From NCBI GenBank assembly GCA_026984895.1, contig JALSRF010000454.1:1-7585 (forward strand): DNA of 7,585 nt. The letters run 5' to 3'. The notes beneath the pieces were generated by a model, which worked only from the letters and a program-made list of their open reading frames with translations, did no database searches and was not told where the DNA came from. This DNA comes from Paracoccaceae bacterium (GTDB lineage Bacteria; Pseudomonadota; Alphaproteobacteria; Rhodobacterales; Rhodobacteraceae). The translations under genes were made by a program, and so were the position numbers. This document shows, in pieces, positions 1-6,047 of this stretch; position 1 is the first letter of the stretch; each line of letters starts with the position of its first letter.

Positions 1-34
1 CGGCCCCGCCAGTCAGAAGAATCCGTGCACTCAT
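1..34 (-). CDS. NAD-dependent epimerase/dehydratase-type protein, N-terminus only (runs off left edge)
   Basis: Reading leftward from an ATG at 34-32, the minus strand encodes MSARILLTGGA and then leaves the window. The next codon begins with G, so the glycine-rich turn could continue. A short beta strand followed by TGGA is the classic start of the Rossmann NAD(P)-binding fold in extended short-chain dehydrogenases such as GalE-type nucleotide-sugar epimerases and dehydratases (family usually TGGAGFIG). An AGGA Shine-Dalgarno at 44-47 lies 9 bases upstream of the ATG, which supports the start. Such enzymes make activated sugars in the cytoplasm, which fits the polysaccharide genes to the right. 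Only 11 residues are visible, so substrate and exact family cannot be given. A different Rossmann-fold oxidoreductase remains possible. Confidence 0.68.
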   Translation of the reverse strand, partial: MSARILLTGGA

Positions 35-250
35 CCTCGAATATCCTGTCCTGTTTCCGCTTCCCGGACGACCCGGAAGGCGATTGATGCCCCCTCAAGA
101 CAGTGGTTTTCCACAGGGGTAAAATTCAAGCCCTTATTGTGTCGGGACAACAGACAAACCCGGCGGCGTCACCATATTGGCGCAGAATTCCGCTGCCGGC
201 GTCCGGGGGCCGGAACGCCGATTCGACATCGACGGCAGGGCGCGGCGGGC
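35..250. other. Intergenic region between two minus-strand genes
   Basis: This 216-base gap separates the stop of the beta-helix gene from the start of the epimerase-like gene. It holds the epimerase ribosome binding site near 44-47, a stem-loop at 197-220, and a small GTGG-TTTT-CCAC palindrome at 103-114. The T-rich stretch around 107-138 makes it more AT-rich than its surroundings, which fits a promoter for the epimerase gene, but no convincing -35/-10 pair was found. Open frames crossing it on the plus strand show no recognisable protein. Confidence 0.5.
197..220 (-). terminator. Stem-loop, possible transcription terminator of the beta-helix gene
   Basis: The outer arms CGGCGT (197-202) and ACGCCG (215-220) are perfect complements. 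They are continued inward by CCGG/CCGG around a GGG loop, with one bulged A at 214. The 10-pair GC-rich stem starts about 30 bases past the stop codon of the minus-strand gene. No T-run follows on the minus strand, so it is not a textbook Rho-independent terminator. It could instead stabilise the transcript end or be chance in GC-rich DNA. Confidence 0.33.
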
Positions 251-259
251 TCAGCCCGC
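245..259 (-). repeat. Inverted repeat enclosing the stop codon of the beta-helix gene
   Basis: GCGGGC (245-250) and GCCCGC (254-259) are perfect complements around a 3-base loop that is exactly the TGA stop codon (251-253). The stem is very stable and sits just before the larger stem-loop at 197-220. Together they may form a two-hairpin 3' end. A functional role is not shown. Confidence 0.3.
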
Positions 260-2404
260 GTCGATCGCGCCTCGCGAACTGGGGGTGGCGCGCACCGCCC
301 CGAAGAAATCCACATGGGCGATCTGCCCCGACACCGCCCCCCCGATCGCGGCCGAACCGGCCAGGGGGCGATACTGCGCGGCCGAAGACGGCGGGGTCGC
401 ATAGGCGGTGTCCAGCACGGGATTGCCCGACCAGCGGAAGCCCTTGTAACGGGGGACAAGGGCCGGCGCCGTGTCAAGCGGGGCATCCCCGGTCACCGGT
501 GCGGGCAGGTTCGGGGCGTGGCTGATATTGTTGTCGGTGGTGATGCTGGTGAAATGCCCCCCCGCGTTCACCAGCATCTGGAACGGGTTGTTCGTATCGT
601 TGGCCGGGCCGCGCAGATCCACGAAGGTATTGTTGTAGATATCGATGGGCGAGGCATTGTTGACCGCGTCCAGCCCGTCCGGTGCCAGATGGACCATCGC
701 CTTGAAACCGTTGACCAGGGCCGGCACGTCCGGGCGCACGAGCGCGCAGTTGCGGATCGTGGTGCCGCCATACTGGATGTAGAACCCGTAATCGGTGCCC
801 GCCGTGCCCAGCAGGTAGAGACCGTCGAAGATCACGTTGCCCGCAAGATCGTTCACGGTGCCTTCGGAATCCTGCATCGAGATGATCTTCCAGCCGCCCT
901 CGCACACCAGGCGCGTGTAATAGGCATAGCAATCGGGTGTCACCTTGGTGTTGTGGCGGATACAGGGCTGGGCGGCGAAAACCACCCCGGGGTTGGTGGA
1001 CCAGCCGTTGATCGAGAACAGATCGCACCCGTCCATGTAGAGCGACTTGAAGGCATGGCGCAGCGGCCCGTGCCAGTTGCCCGGCTGGGTCTTGGTGGTG
1101 GAGCCGGCCAGCGCATCCACATGCTGGGCGATCCTGCTGCCCAGGATCCCCGCGTTGGCGCTCTGCGCCTTGCCCGCGAAGATGCCGTAGTTTTCCCAGT
1201 TGGTGATGGAACAGTCGTTCACGCAGAAAAGACCGGTCGTCGCATGGGGATAGATTGCCGTATCCAGACCGCTGAAATCGCATTCGCTGATCGTGATCGC
1301 GCCGGTTGCGTTGTAGTTGAACACCCCCCATTGCCCCTCCAGACCGGTTTCCGTGGTGGCATCCCAGCCGCCGCGGATATCCAGGTTGGAAAGGGTGAAG
1401 TCATTGGCATAGCCGGCCTTCAGGACAAAACAGTTCACCCCGCCGACGGTGTTGTTCAGGACCGGTTTCGCGCCGCTCCCCCATGCCCCCATGTGGAAAT
1501 TCCCATGCGCGGTGGTCACGTTGATCGCGGAGGTGATCGTGTGGGTTTCGCCACGCTTGAGCAGCACCCGCCCCTTGCCCGCAAGGTTCTGATAGGCGGT
1601 GAGCGCGGCCGAAAGCGAGCTGTATTGCCCCGCGCCCGCCGGCGCCCCGGCGAAATTGCCGTCAAGCGCCACCACCAGCGTCTGGGTTCCCGGCCAGGCG
1701 GTTGCGCCATCGCCGACCGTCACGCTGGTTGTCACCGAGGCCGAGTTGCCGCTGCGGTCCGTGGCCACGCAGCGCACCTGGTAGGTGCCCGGCTGCGTGA
1801 AACAGTGCCAGACCTTCCGGCCATAGGCCAGGTTCCGGTTGTTCTGCCCGGCCACCAGGTTGACCGGTGCGCCATAGCTGCCCGCATCGGAAAACGACCA
1901 GCTGTAGAATATCTGATGATCCCGGGGGCTGTAGATTTCGCCCGGGGCCGGGCCGGCAACGGCAAACCCGGAGGGCTGTGCCTCGAAACAGATCGCCTCG
2001 GGGGCCACCCGGTCATTGCCGCGCGTGGTGACAAGGCTCAGCGATGCCGACGGGCTTGCCGCGCTCACGATCACCGTTGCGGTGGTGAAGGTTGCACTGT
2101 TGGAGGCGCTGTCGGTCACCAGGACCGAGGCCTGCACGCTTTGCCCGGCGCTCAGGGCATGGGTGCCGGGCTGGGCGACCCCGTCCACCAGGTAGGTCAC
2201 CGTCTCGGAGACGATGGTGCCCGCGCTCGAAACATAGCTGCCGGCGACATAGCCGTCTGCGGGGGTCCCGGTATCGTCCAGCGCCAGCATGACGGGGGCG
2301 GTGGTGGCGGTAATGACCGGCCCCTGGCCACCGCCCGGCGCCACGAACGGACGCCCTGCATCCGCCGCCAGGCCCAGCCCGACGCTAAATCCGCTCATCT
2401 GCAT
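251..2404 (-). CDS. Right-handed beta-helix protein with N-terminal Ig/PKD-like domains
   Basis: The product has about 717 residues when read from the ATG at 2404. Residues 28-115 look like an Ig-like beta sandwich, with phrases such as TYLVDGVAQPGTHALSAG and VLVTDSASNSATFT. Residues 120-231 look like a PKD-type domain (FYSWSFSDAGSYG, then PGTYQVRCVATDRSGNSASV). From about 240 the pectate-lyase-like pattern begins (QYSSLSAALTAYQ, GRVLLKRGETHTI). It is followed by short N- and D-rich coils typical of parallel beta-helices, including FTLSNLDIRGG, ITISECDFSG and DIYNNTFVDLRG, to about 629. The C-terminus (YRPLAGSAAIGG, VDFFGAVR, RGAIDAG) matches the closing segment common in such proteins. The family binds, cleaves or epimerises polysaccharides, usually outside the cell, but no catalytic set could be assigned. 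No signal peptide, membrane segment or RTX repeat is visible. The start is uncertain: the frame stays open upstream to 2527, and a second ATG lies at 2398. Its position beside a glycan operon suggests a role with that polymer. Confidence 0.85.
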   Translation of the reverse strand: MQMSGFSVGLGLAADAGRPFVAPGGGQGPVITATTAPVMLALDDTGTPADGYVAGSYVSSAGTIVSETVTYLVDGVAQPGTHALSAGQSVQASVLVTDSASNSATFTTATVIVSAASPSASLSLVTTRGNDRVAPEAICFEAQPSGFAVAGPAPGEIYSPRDHQIFYSWSFSDAGSYGAPVNLVAGQNNRNLAYGRKVWHCFTQPGTYQVRCVATDRSGNSASVTTSVTVGDGATAWPGTQTLVVALDGNFAGAPAGAGQYSSLSAALTAYQNLAGKGRVLLKRGETHTITSAINVTTAHGNFHMGAWGSGAKPVLNNTVGGVNCFVLKAGYANDFTLSNLDIRGGWDATTETGLEGQWGVFNYNATGAITISECDFSGLDTAIYPHATTGLFCVNDCSITNWENYGIFAGKAQSANAGILGSRIAQHVDALAGSTTKTQPGNWHGPLRHAFKSLYMDGCDLFSINGWSTNPGVVFAAQPCIRHNTKVTPDCYAYYTRLVCEGGWKIISMQDSEGTVNDLAGNVIFDGLYLLGTAGTDYGFYIQYGGTTIRNCALVRPDVPALVNGFKAMVHLAPDGLDAVNNASPIDIYNNTFVDLRGPANDTNNPFQMLVNAGGHFTSITTDNNISHAPNLPAPVTGDAPLDTAPALVPRYKGFRWSGNPVLDTAYATPPSSAAQYRPLAGSAAIGGAVSGQIAHVDFFGAVRATPSSRGAIDAG

Positions 2405-2424
2405 GACACGAACCCCATGTTCAT
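2395..2424 (-). CDS. Possible leader peptide MNMGFVSCR upstream of the beta-helix gene
   Basis: On the minus strand an ATG at 2424-2422 opens a nine-codon frame ending in TGA at 2397-2395. The TGA overlaps the ATG at 2398-2396 of the beta-helix frame as ATGA. A GTG one codon upstream is an alternative start. A strong Shine-Dalgarno at 2435-2443 lies 10 bases from the ATG (7 from the GTG), better placed for this small frame than for the ATG at 2404. Translation through this frame could be coupled to the beta-helix gene. Frames this short often arise by chance. Confidence 0.22.
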   Translation of the reverse strand: MNMGFVSCR

Positions 2425-2434
2425 CACCCGACGA

Positions 2435-2443
2435 CCTCTCCTT
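2435..2443 (-). promoter_or_regulatory. Strong ribosome binding site upstream of the beta-helix gene
   Basis: The minus strand reads AAGGAGAGG here, close to an ideal Shine-Dalgarno. The nearest starts downstream are the GTG at 2427 and ATG at 2424 of a nine-codon frame. The beta-helix ATG at 2404 is 30 bases away and has only GGGG at -9 to -12 of its own. The site therefore bears directly on whether the gene is read by coupling through the short frame or from its own weak site. Confidence 0.5.
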
Positions 2444-2610
2444 GCGCCTCCGCGCCCCCGGCGAAGGGAACGCTTTTCGCAACATCCGGTTAACAATCCG
2501 GGCAATTCTGAAAGATTTGATTTCCACGGCGCACGGTCCCCGGTGCGGGAACGATTTATGCGGTCAAATTATCGACATGCCCTCACACTCCGAAACGGTT
2601 TGTGCTAGAA

Positions 2611-2634
2611 GCCTTCGCGGAGGCGCGGGCCTCC
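2611..2634 (+). promoter_or_regulatory. Two mutually exclusive stem-loops in the operon leader
   Basis: GGAGGC (2619-2624) pairs perfectly with GCCTCC (2629-2634) around a GCGG loop. The same AGGC can instead pair with GCCTT (2611-2615), so the two stems compete. The first stem would bury GGAGG, a perfect Shine-Dalgarno core, upstream of a short frame starting at 2638. The arrangement resembles an attenuator or translational switch in miniature. There is no direct evidence of function, and GC-rich leaders form such stems by chance. Confidence 0.25.
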
Positions 2635-2637
2635 TGC

Positions 2638-2679
2638 ATGCAAGTTGTCACGCTCAACCGGTTGCGAGTTTCAGAATGA
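2638..2679 (+). CDS. Possible leader peptide MQVVTLNRLRVSE upstream of the operon
   Basis: An ATG at 2638 opens a 13-codon frame ending in TGA at 2677-2679. It overlaps the first start codon (2676) of the WecG-type gene as ATGA and the second (2679) as TGATG. A GGAGG motif at 2619-2623 lies 14 bases upstream, rather far, and within a predicted stem. If translated it could couple initiation of the operon. Length and composition do not separate it from chance. Confidence 0.2.
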   Translation: MQVVTLNRLRVSE

Positions 2680-3482
2680 TGAACTGGTCTGACATACGTC
2701 GGAAGAAACCCGGCGCTGCGCTGCCGTCCCCAATGGCGCCCGTCGTCGTGAACGTACCCGACAGGACCAGCCTGATGAACGATCTGGAAACCCGGCTGAA
2801 GAAGCGCAAGGGGTTCTGCATTGCCACGCTCAACCTGGATCACGTGGTCAAGTTCCACCGCGACAGGGCATTCCGCGAGGCCTATACCCGCCACAGCCAC
2901 ATCACCGCCGACGGCAATCCGATCGTCTGGCTGTCGCGGCTGGCCGGGCATCCCGTCCACCTGGTCCCCGGCTCGGAGCTGATCGAGCCGGTCGCCCGGA
3001 TGGCGGCACGCCTGGGCACCCCCGTGGCCATGTTCGGCTCTACCCGCGAGGCGCTCGACAAGGCCGCGCGCACCCTCACCGCGCGTCACCCCGGCCTGAA
3101 GGTGGTCTCCAGGATCGCCCCGCCCATGGGGTTTGATCCCACCGGCCCCGAAGCCGATGCCTTTATCGAGGAAATCGGCGCATCCGGCGCGCGCCTCTGC
3201 TTCCTGGCCCTTGGCGCGCCGAAACAGGAACTGTTCGCCGTCCGCGCCCATGAACGCCTGCCCCACATGGGCTGGCTGTCGATCGGGGCGGGGCTGGATT
3301 TCATCGCCGGCACCCAGGTGCGCGCGCCGCGCTTCATGCGCGCCATCGGGGCCGAGTGGCTCTGGCGGCTGGCCGGCAACCCGCGGCGGCTGGCCGGACG
3401 CTACTGGGCCTGCATCATGATTCTGCCGAACCTGACATGGGCCGCCCTGCGTGCCCGCACCGCGCTTCGAAACGAGTTGTGA
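2676..3482 (+). CDS. WecG/TagA/CpsF-family glycosyltransferase
   Basis: The product has 268 residues from the ATG at 2676, normal for this family of membrane-associated enzymes (GT26). They add a sugar, often an N-acetylmannosamine-type residue, to an undecaprenyl-diphosphate-linked sugar at the cytoplasmic face. Family signatures in order: TLNLDHVVKF from Thr51 with Asn53; ADGNPIVW with Asp79, equivalent to the proposed catalytic Asp of TagA; PGSELI at 98-103; a FGSTREAL nucleotide-fold segment near 120; the hallmark LGAPKQE at 179-185; and SIGAGLDFIAG ending at 212. The basic tail RAPRFMRAIGAEWLWRL from 216 is the membrane-targeting appendage. A second ATG follows directly at 2679. Starts at 2577 or 2733 are possible but would lengthen the protein unusually or lack a ribosome binding site. 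The site before 2676 is weak (GCGAG). This is the first gene of the operon, and its stop overlaps the next start. Donor and acceptor sugars are unknown. Confidence 0.93.
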   Translation: MMNWSDIRRKKPGAALPSPMAPVVVNVPDRTSLMNDLETRLKKRKGFCIATLNLDHVVKFHRDRAFREAYTRHSHITADGNPIVWLSRLAGHPVHLVPGSELIEPVARMAARLGTPVAMFGSTREALDKAARTLTARHPGLKVVSRIAPPMGFDPTGPEADAFIEEIGASGARLCFLALGAPKQELFAVRAHERLPHMGWLSIGAGLDFIAGTQVRAPRFMRAIGAEWLWRLAGNPRRLAGRYWACIMILPNLTWAALRARTALRNEL

Positions 3483-5068
3483 TGCCCCCCCAGCTTGCCT
3501 TCATGATCTGGCCCGTCGTGGTGATGATCCTGTTTCGCACCCTGCGGTTCCGGGTGGCAATGATCTGGTCGATCATCGGCGGCTATCTCCTGCTGCCGCC
3601 CAAGATCTATTTCAACTTTCCGGTGCTGCCGAGCATCGACAAGTTCTTCGTGGCAAGCGCGGCCACGCTGCTGGCGAGCCTGTTCACCCTGCGCGGCATG
3701 ACCAGCCGGACCCCCGCGCGGCGCGCCCTGAAGACGGCCGACCCGGAGGCCGCCTCTTTCCGTCCCGGGTGGATTCCGCAAGACAACATCATTCGCGCCC
3801 TGCTGATCCTGACCGTCCTGGGGGCAATGATGACCGCCCTTACCAACGGTGACCCGCTCAGCTATGGCCCGCGCCGCCTGCCGGGGCTCAGACCCTACGA
3901 CGGCTTCTCGTCGATCCTGACCGCCCTGGCCTGGCTCCTGCCCTTTTTCATGGCGCGCAAGTTCCTTGCCACCCCCGAAAGCCACCGGCTGCTGTTGCTG
4001 AGCCTCGGAATCGCCGGGCTGCTCTATTCGCTGCCCGCCCTTTACGAGGTCCGCATGTCGCCACAGCTCAACCGGATCGTTTACGGATATTTCCCGGGAT
4101 CCTGGGTCCAGTATATCCGCGACGGCGGGTTCCGGCCGCTGGTCTTTCTGGTGCACGGGCTGCGGCTGGGAATATTCTTTACCGTCGCGATCCTGTCCAG
4201 CATTGCCTATTTCCGCTCGGGACGGAACGACAAGCGCTGGCTGCTTGTGCTGGCGGCACTGTGGATTTTCGCGACCCTGGCGGTTTCCAAGACGCTTGGC
4301 GCGTTTCTGATCGCAACGCTTCTCATCCCGGTCGCCCTGTTTGCCGGCGTGCGCCTGCAGCTTCTGGCCGCGGCAATCCTGGCAGCCATCGTGCTGACCT
4401 TTCCGGTGGTCCGCGGCACCGGGTTTTTCCCGGTCAAGCCCCTGACCAGCTTCGCACAAGGCATCAGCCCGGCCCGCGCCCAGTCCCTGGCCTTCCGGTT
4501 CCGCAACGAAGACATCCTGCTGGAAAAAGCCCGCCAGCGCCCCGCCTTCGGCTGGGGCGGATGGGGCCGGGCGCGGGTCTATAACCAGAACGGCCGCGAC
4601 ATATCGATCACCGATGGCCGGTGGGTGATCGTCATCGGGCGCTTCGGCTGGGCCGGCTATCTTGGCGAATTCGGGCTGCTGACCATCCCGATCATCCTGA
4701 TGGCGCTGCGGCGCCGGAAATACGCCATTACCCTTGCCTCCTCGGGGCTCGGGCTTGCTCTGGCCGCAAACCTTGCCGACCTGATACCGAACTCGGGCCT
4801 CACGCCCGTTACCCTGCTGATGGCGGGGGCGCTGGTGGGCCGGCTCGAGTTGAAGCGCGTGGACGAATCCGCCCGGGAAACCCCGCCCGAACCGATGAAG
4901 ATGGAGCGCCCTTCACGCTATGCCCGCCCGCGCCCGGTGGCCTCGGCCGCCACAGCCCCCGCCACGGCCCCCGTATCGGCCCCCGTATCGCCCGTGCCGG
5001 ACACGTCGCCAGCCGCGACCCGCAAGCGCAGAACCTACACACGCTTCCCGGCCAGGACGAACAGTTGA
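3482..5068 (+). CDS. Multi-pass O-antigen polymerase/ligase-like membrane protein (Wzy/WaaL-type)
   Basis: The product has 528 residues from an ATG at 3482 whose A is the last base of the preceding stop (TGATG), a typical coupled start. There are about ten hydrophobic segments, near 5-18, 24-38, 55-70, 104-120, 143-157, 168-187, 219-242, 252-268, 273-310 and 396-458. Two larger polar stretches lie near 188-218 and 311-390; the second contains RPAFGWGGWGRARVYNQNG and is followed by WVIVIGRFGWAGYLGEFGLL. FRPLVFLVHGLRLG and this GWG region match the layout of Wzy polymerases and O-antigen ligases, which join lipid-linked glycan units at the periplasmic face. Wzy and WaaL types cannot be told apart by eye. 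The tail from about 458 is a cytoplasmic-looking Ala/Pro/Val and basic stretch with short repeats. It is not part of the usual family core. Neighbouring glycosyltransferases support a polymerisation role. Confidence 0.83.
   Translation: MPPQLAFMIWPVVVMILFRTLRFRVAMIWSIIGGYLLLPPKIYFNFPVLPSIDKFFVASAATLLASLFTLRGMTSRTPARRALKTADPEAASFRPGWIPQDNIIRALLILTVLGAMMTALTNGDPLSYGPRRLPGLRPYDGFSSILTALAWLLPFFMARKFLATPESHRLLLLSLGIAGLLYSLPALYEVRMSPQLNRIVYGYFPGSWVQYIRDGGFRPLVFLVHGLRLGIFFTVAILSSIAYFRSGRNDKRWLLVLAALWIFATLAVSKTLGAFLIATLLIPVALFAGVRLQLLAAAILAAIVLTFPVVRGTGFFPVKPLTSFAQGISPARAQSLAFRFRNEDILLEKARQRPAFGWGGWGRARVYNQNGRDISITDGRWVIVIGRFGWAGYLGEFGLLTIPIILMALRRRKYAITLASSGLGLALAANLADLIPNSGLTPVTLLMAGALVGRLELKRVDESARETPPEPMKMERPSRYARPRPVASAATAPATAPVSAPVSPVPDTSPAATRKRRTYTRFPARTNS
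4967..4990 (+). repeat. 12-base tandem duplication in the polymerase C-terminal tail
   Basis: GCCCCCGTATCG occurs twice back to back (4967-4978 and 4979-4990), encoding APVS-APVS. Just before it the sequence encodes ATAP-ATAP with less exact DNA identity. The duplication is in frame and probably arose by slippage in a low-complexity linker. Confidence 0.75.
5054..5067 (+). promoter_or_regulatory. Ribosome binding site and alternative TTG start of the glycosyltransferase gene
   Basis: AGGA at 5054-5057 is followed after 7 bases by TTG at 5065-5067, in frame with the glycosyltransferase and overlapping the upstream TGA stop as TTGA. The annotated ATG at 5083 is 25 bases from this site. The spacing favours TTG. 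The usual preference for ATG and the family N-terminus favour 5083. Confidence 0.4.
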
Positions 5069-5082
5069 AGACGTTGAAGACA

Positions 5083-6045
5083 ATGCCCCACGATTTCGCA
5101 ATCTCGATCATCAACTACCGCACCGGCGCGCTGACCCTGCAATGCCTGCGCTCGGTTCTGGCCGACCTCGACGGCATGGATGCCCGGGTGGTGGTGGTGG
5201 ACAACTGTTCGAACGACGGCTCGGCCGAGGAAATCGAAGCCTGGATCGCGGCCCAGCCCGAAGACACCCCGGTGCAGCTGGTCCGCTCGGCCACGAATTC
5301 GGGGTTTTCGGGGGGCCACAACCAGGGCTTTGCCGCCTGCGACGCGCGTTTCTACCTGGTGCTCAACTCCGACGCCGTGCTGCGCCCGGGCTTTTTCAGG
5401 GCGATGCTCGCCGCCACGCGCGCCAACCCGGATGCCGGCTTCTTCGCCCCGCGCATCGAGGATGACGACGGCACGCCGCAGGCCAGCTGCTTTCGCTTTC
5501 CAGGCCCGCTCAGCGAACTGATCCGCGGCGCCAACAGCGGCCCCGTGACCCGGCTTCTGAAACGCCACGAGGTTTCGCTCGGCCCCGAGCCGGACGTCTC
5601 GCAAATCGAATGGGCAAGCTTTGCCTGCATCCTTCTGCGTGCCGACATGATCCGGCAGATCGGCCCGATGGACGAAGGCTATTTCCTGTATTTCGAAGAT
5701 GCCGAATACTGCCTGCGCGCGCATCGCGCCGGCTGGCGCATCGCCTATGTGCCCGAGGCCCGCGCGGTGCATTACCACGGCGGCAGCGGGCCGGTAAAAT
5801 CGCTGGCCAGGGCCAAGAAACGCCTGCCGCCCTATTACTACCGCTCGCGCAGCCGCTTCTTCTACCAGGCGCATGGGCGCGCCGGGCTGCTGGCGGCGAA
5901 CCTGCTGTGGCTGGCCGGGCGCGGGCTTGCCCAGCTGCGCCGGCTGACCGGCAGGAGCGTGCCGCTCAGGGCCGAGGCCGAAGCCCGTGACATCTGGACC
6001 AACATCGCCCGCCCGCTCGGCCCCCGGCACGAGGGCGCCGAATAG
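5083..6045 (+). CDS. Family 2 glycosyltransferase (rhamnosyltransferase-like)
   Basis: The product has 320 residues with a GT-A fold and adds a sugar from a nucleotide donor to a growing lipid-linked glycan in the cytoplasm. Visible motifs are FAISIINYRTG at the N-terminus, VVVVDNCSNDGS (36-47), TNSGFSGGHNQG (71-82), and LNSDA (94-98), where Asp97 takes the metal-binding DxD role. FLYFEDAEYCLRAHRAGW (201-218) carries the acidic acceptor-site pair, and AVHYHGGS (228-235) has the conserved histidines. This order matches the WbbL/rhamnosyltransferase-like branch. A moderately hydrophobic stretch near 267-288 may sit on the membrane. The ATG at 5083 follows the previous stop by 14 bases with little Shine-Dalgarno. 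A TTG at 5065 overlaps that stop and has AGGA at 5054-5057 at good spacing, so the protein may have six more residues. The transferred sugar cannot be read from sequence. Confidence 0.93.
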   Translation: MPHDFAISIINYRTGALTLQCLRSVLADLDGMDARVVVVDNCSNDGSAEEIEAWIAAQPEDTPVQLVRSATNSGFSGGHNQGFAACDARFYLVLNSDAVLRPGFFRAMLAATRANPDAGFFAPRIEDDDGTPQASCFRFPGPLSELIRGANSGPVTRLLKRHEVSLGPEPDVSQIEWASFACILLRADMIRQIGPMDEGYFLYFEDAEYCLRAHRAGWRIAYVPEARAVHYHGGSGPVKSLARAKKRLPPYYYRSRSRFFYQAHGRAGLLAANLLWLAGRGLAQLRRLTGRSVPLRAEAEARDIWTNIARPLGPRHEGAE

Positions 6046-6047
6046 CC

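Larger units (their letters stand above)
2405..2675. promoter_or_regulatory. Divergent control region between the beta-helix gene and the glycan operon
   Basis: Both neighbours start outward from this 271-base stretch, so it must hold promoters for both directions unless one gene is silent. It contains the most AT-rich DNA nearby (about 2488-2525 and 2552-2575). Candidate minus-strand -10: GATAAT at 2568-2573, one base from consensus, but with a poor -35. Candidate plus-strand -10: GCTAGA at 2604-2609, preceded by TGT, also without a clear -35. A single GTTAAC around 2489-2494 resembles half of a CtrA-type TTAA-N7-TTAA site, but no properly spaced partner was seen. No other operator or riboswitch was recognised. 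Confidence 0.45.

Noticed and set aside
107..115. TTTTCCACA, matching a loose DnaA-box consensus
   Set aside because: A single box without partners, an AT-rich unwinding region or replication genes nearby. It is expected by chance and does not support an origin.
2487..2495. GTTAAC resembling a CtrA half-site
   Set aside because: No second TTAA at the proper 7-base spacing, so it does not qualify as a CtrA site on sequence alone.
137..2608. 823-codon open frame on the plus strand, antisense to the beta-helix gene
   Set aside because: Its translation is rich in Arg, Gly, Ala and His with no recognisable domain, while the opposite strand encodes clear Ig-like and beta-helix segments. GC-rich genes commonly leave long open frames on the other strand.
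2635..2642. TGCATGCA perfect palindrome
   Set aside because: An 8-base palindrome is common by chance and overlaps the possible short ORF start. No repeat copies or known operator match were seen.
2583..3266. 227-codon minus-strand frame opposite the WecG-type gene
   Set aside because: No recognisable family. The plus-strand protein carries the LGAPKQE hallmark and other conserved motifs.
3401..4459. 352-codon minus-strand frame opposite the polymerase gene
   Set aside because: The translation is Gln/Gly/Arg-rich and without domains. The plus strand encodes a coherent multi-pass membrane protein.
5035..6030. 331-codon minus-strand frame opposite the first family 2 glycosyltransferase
   Set aside because: No domain is recognisable. 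The plus-strand product has all family 2 motifs in order.
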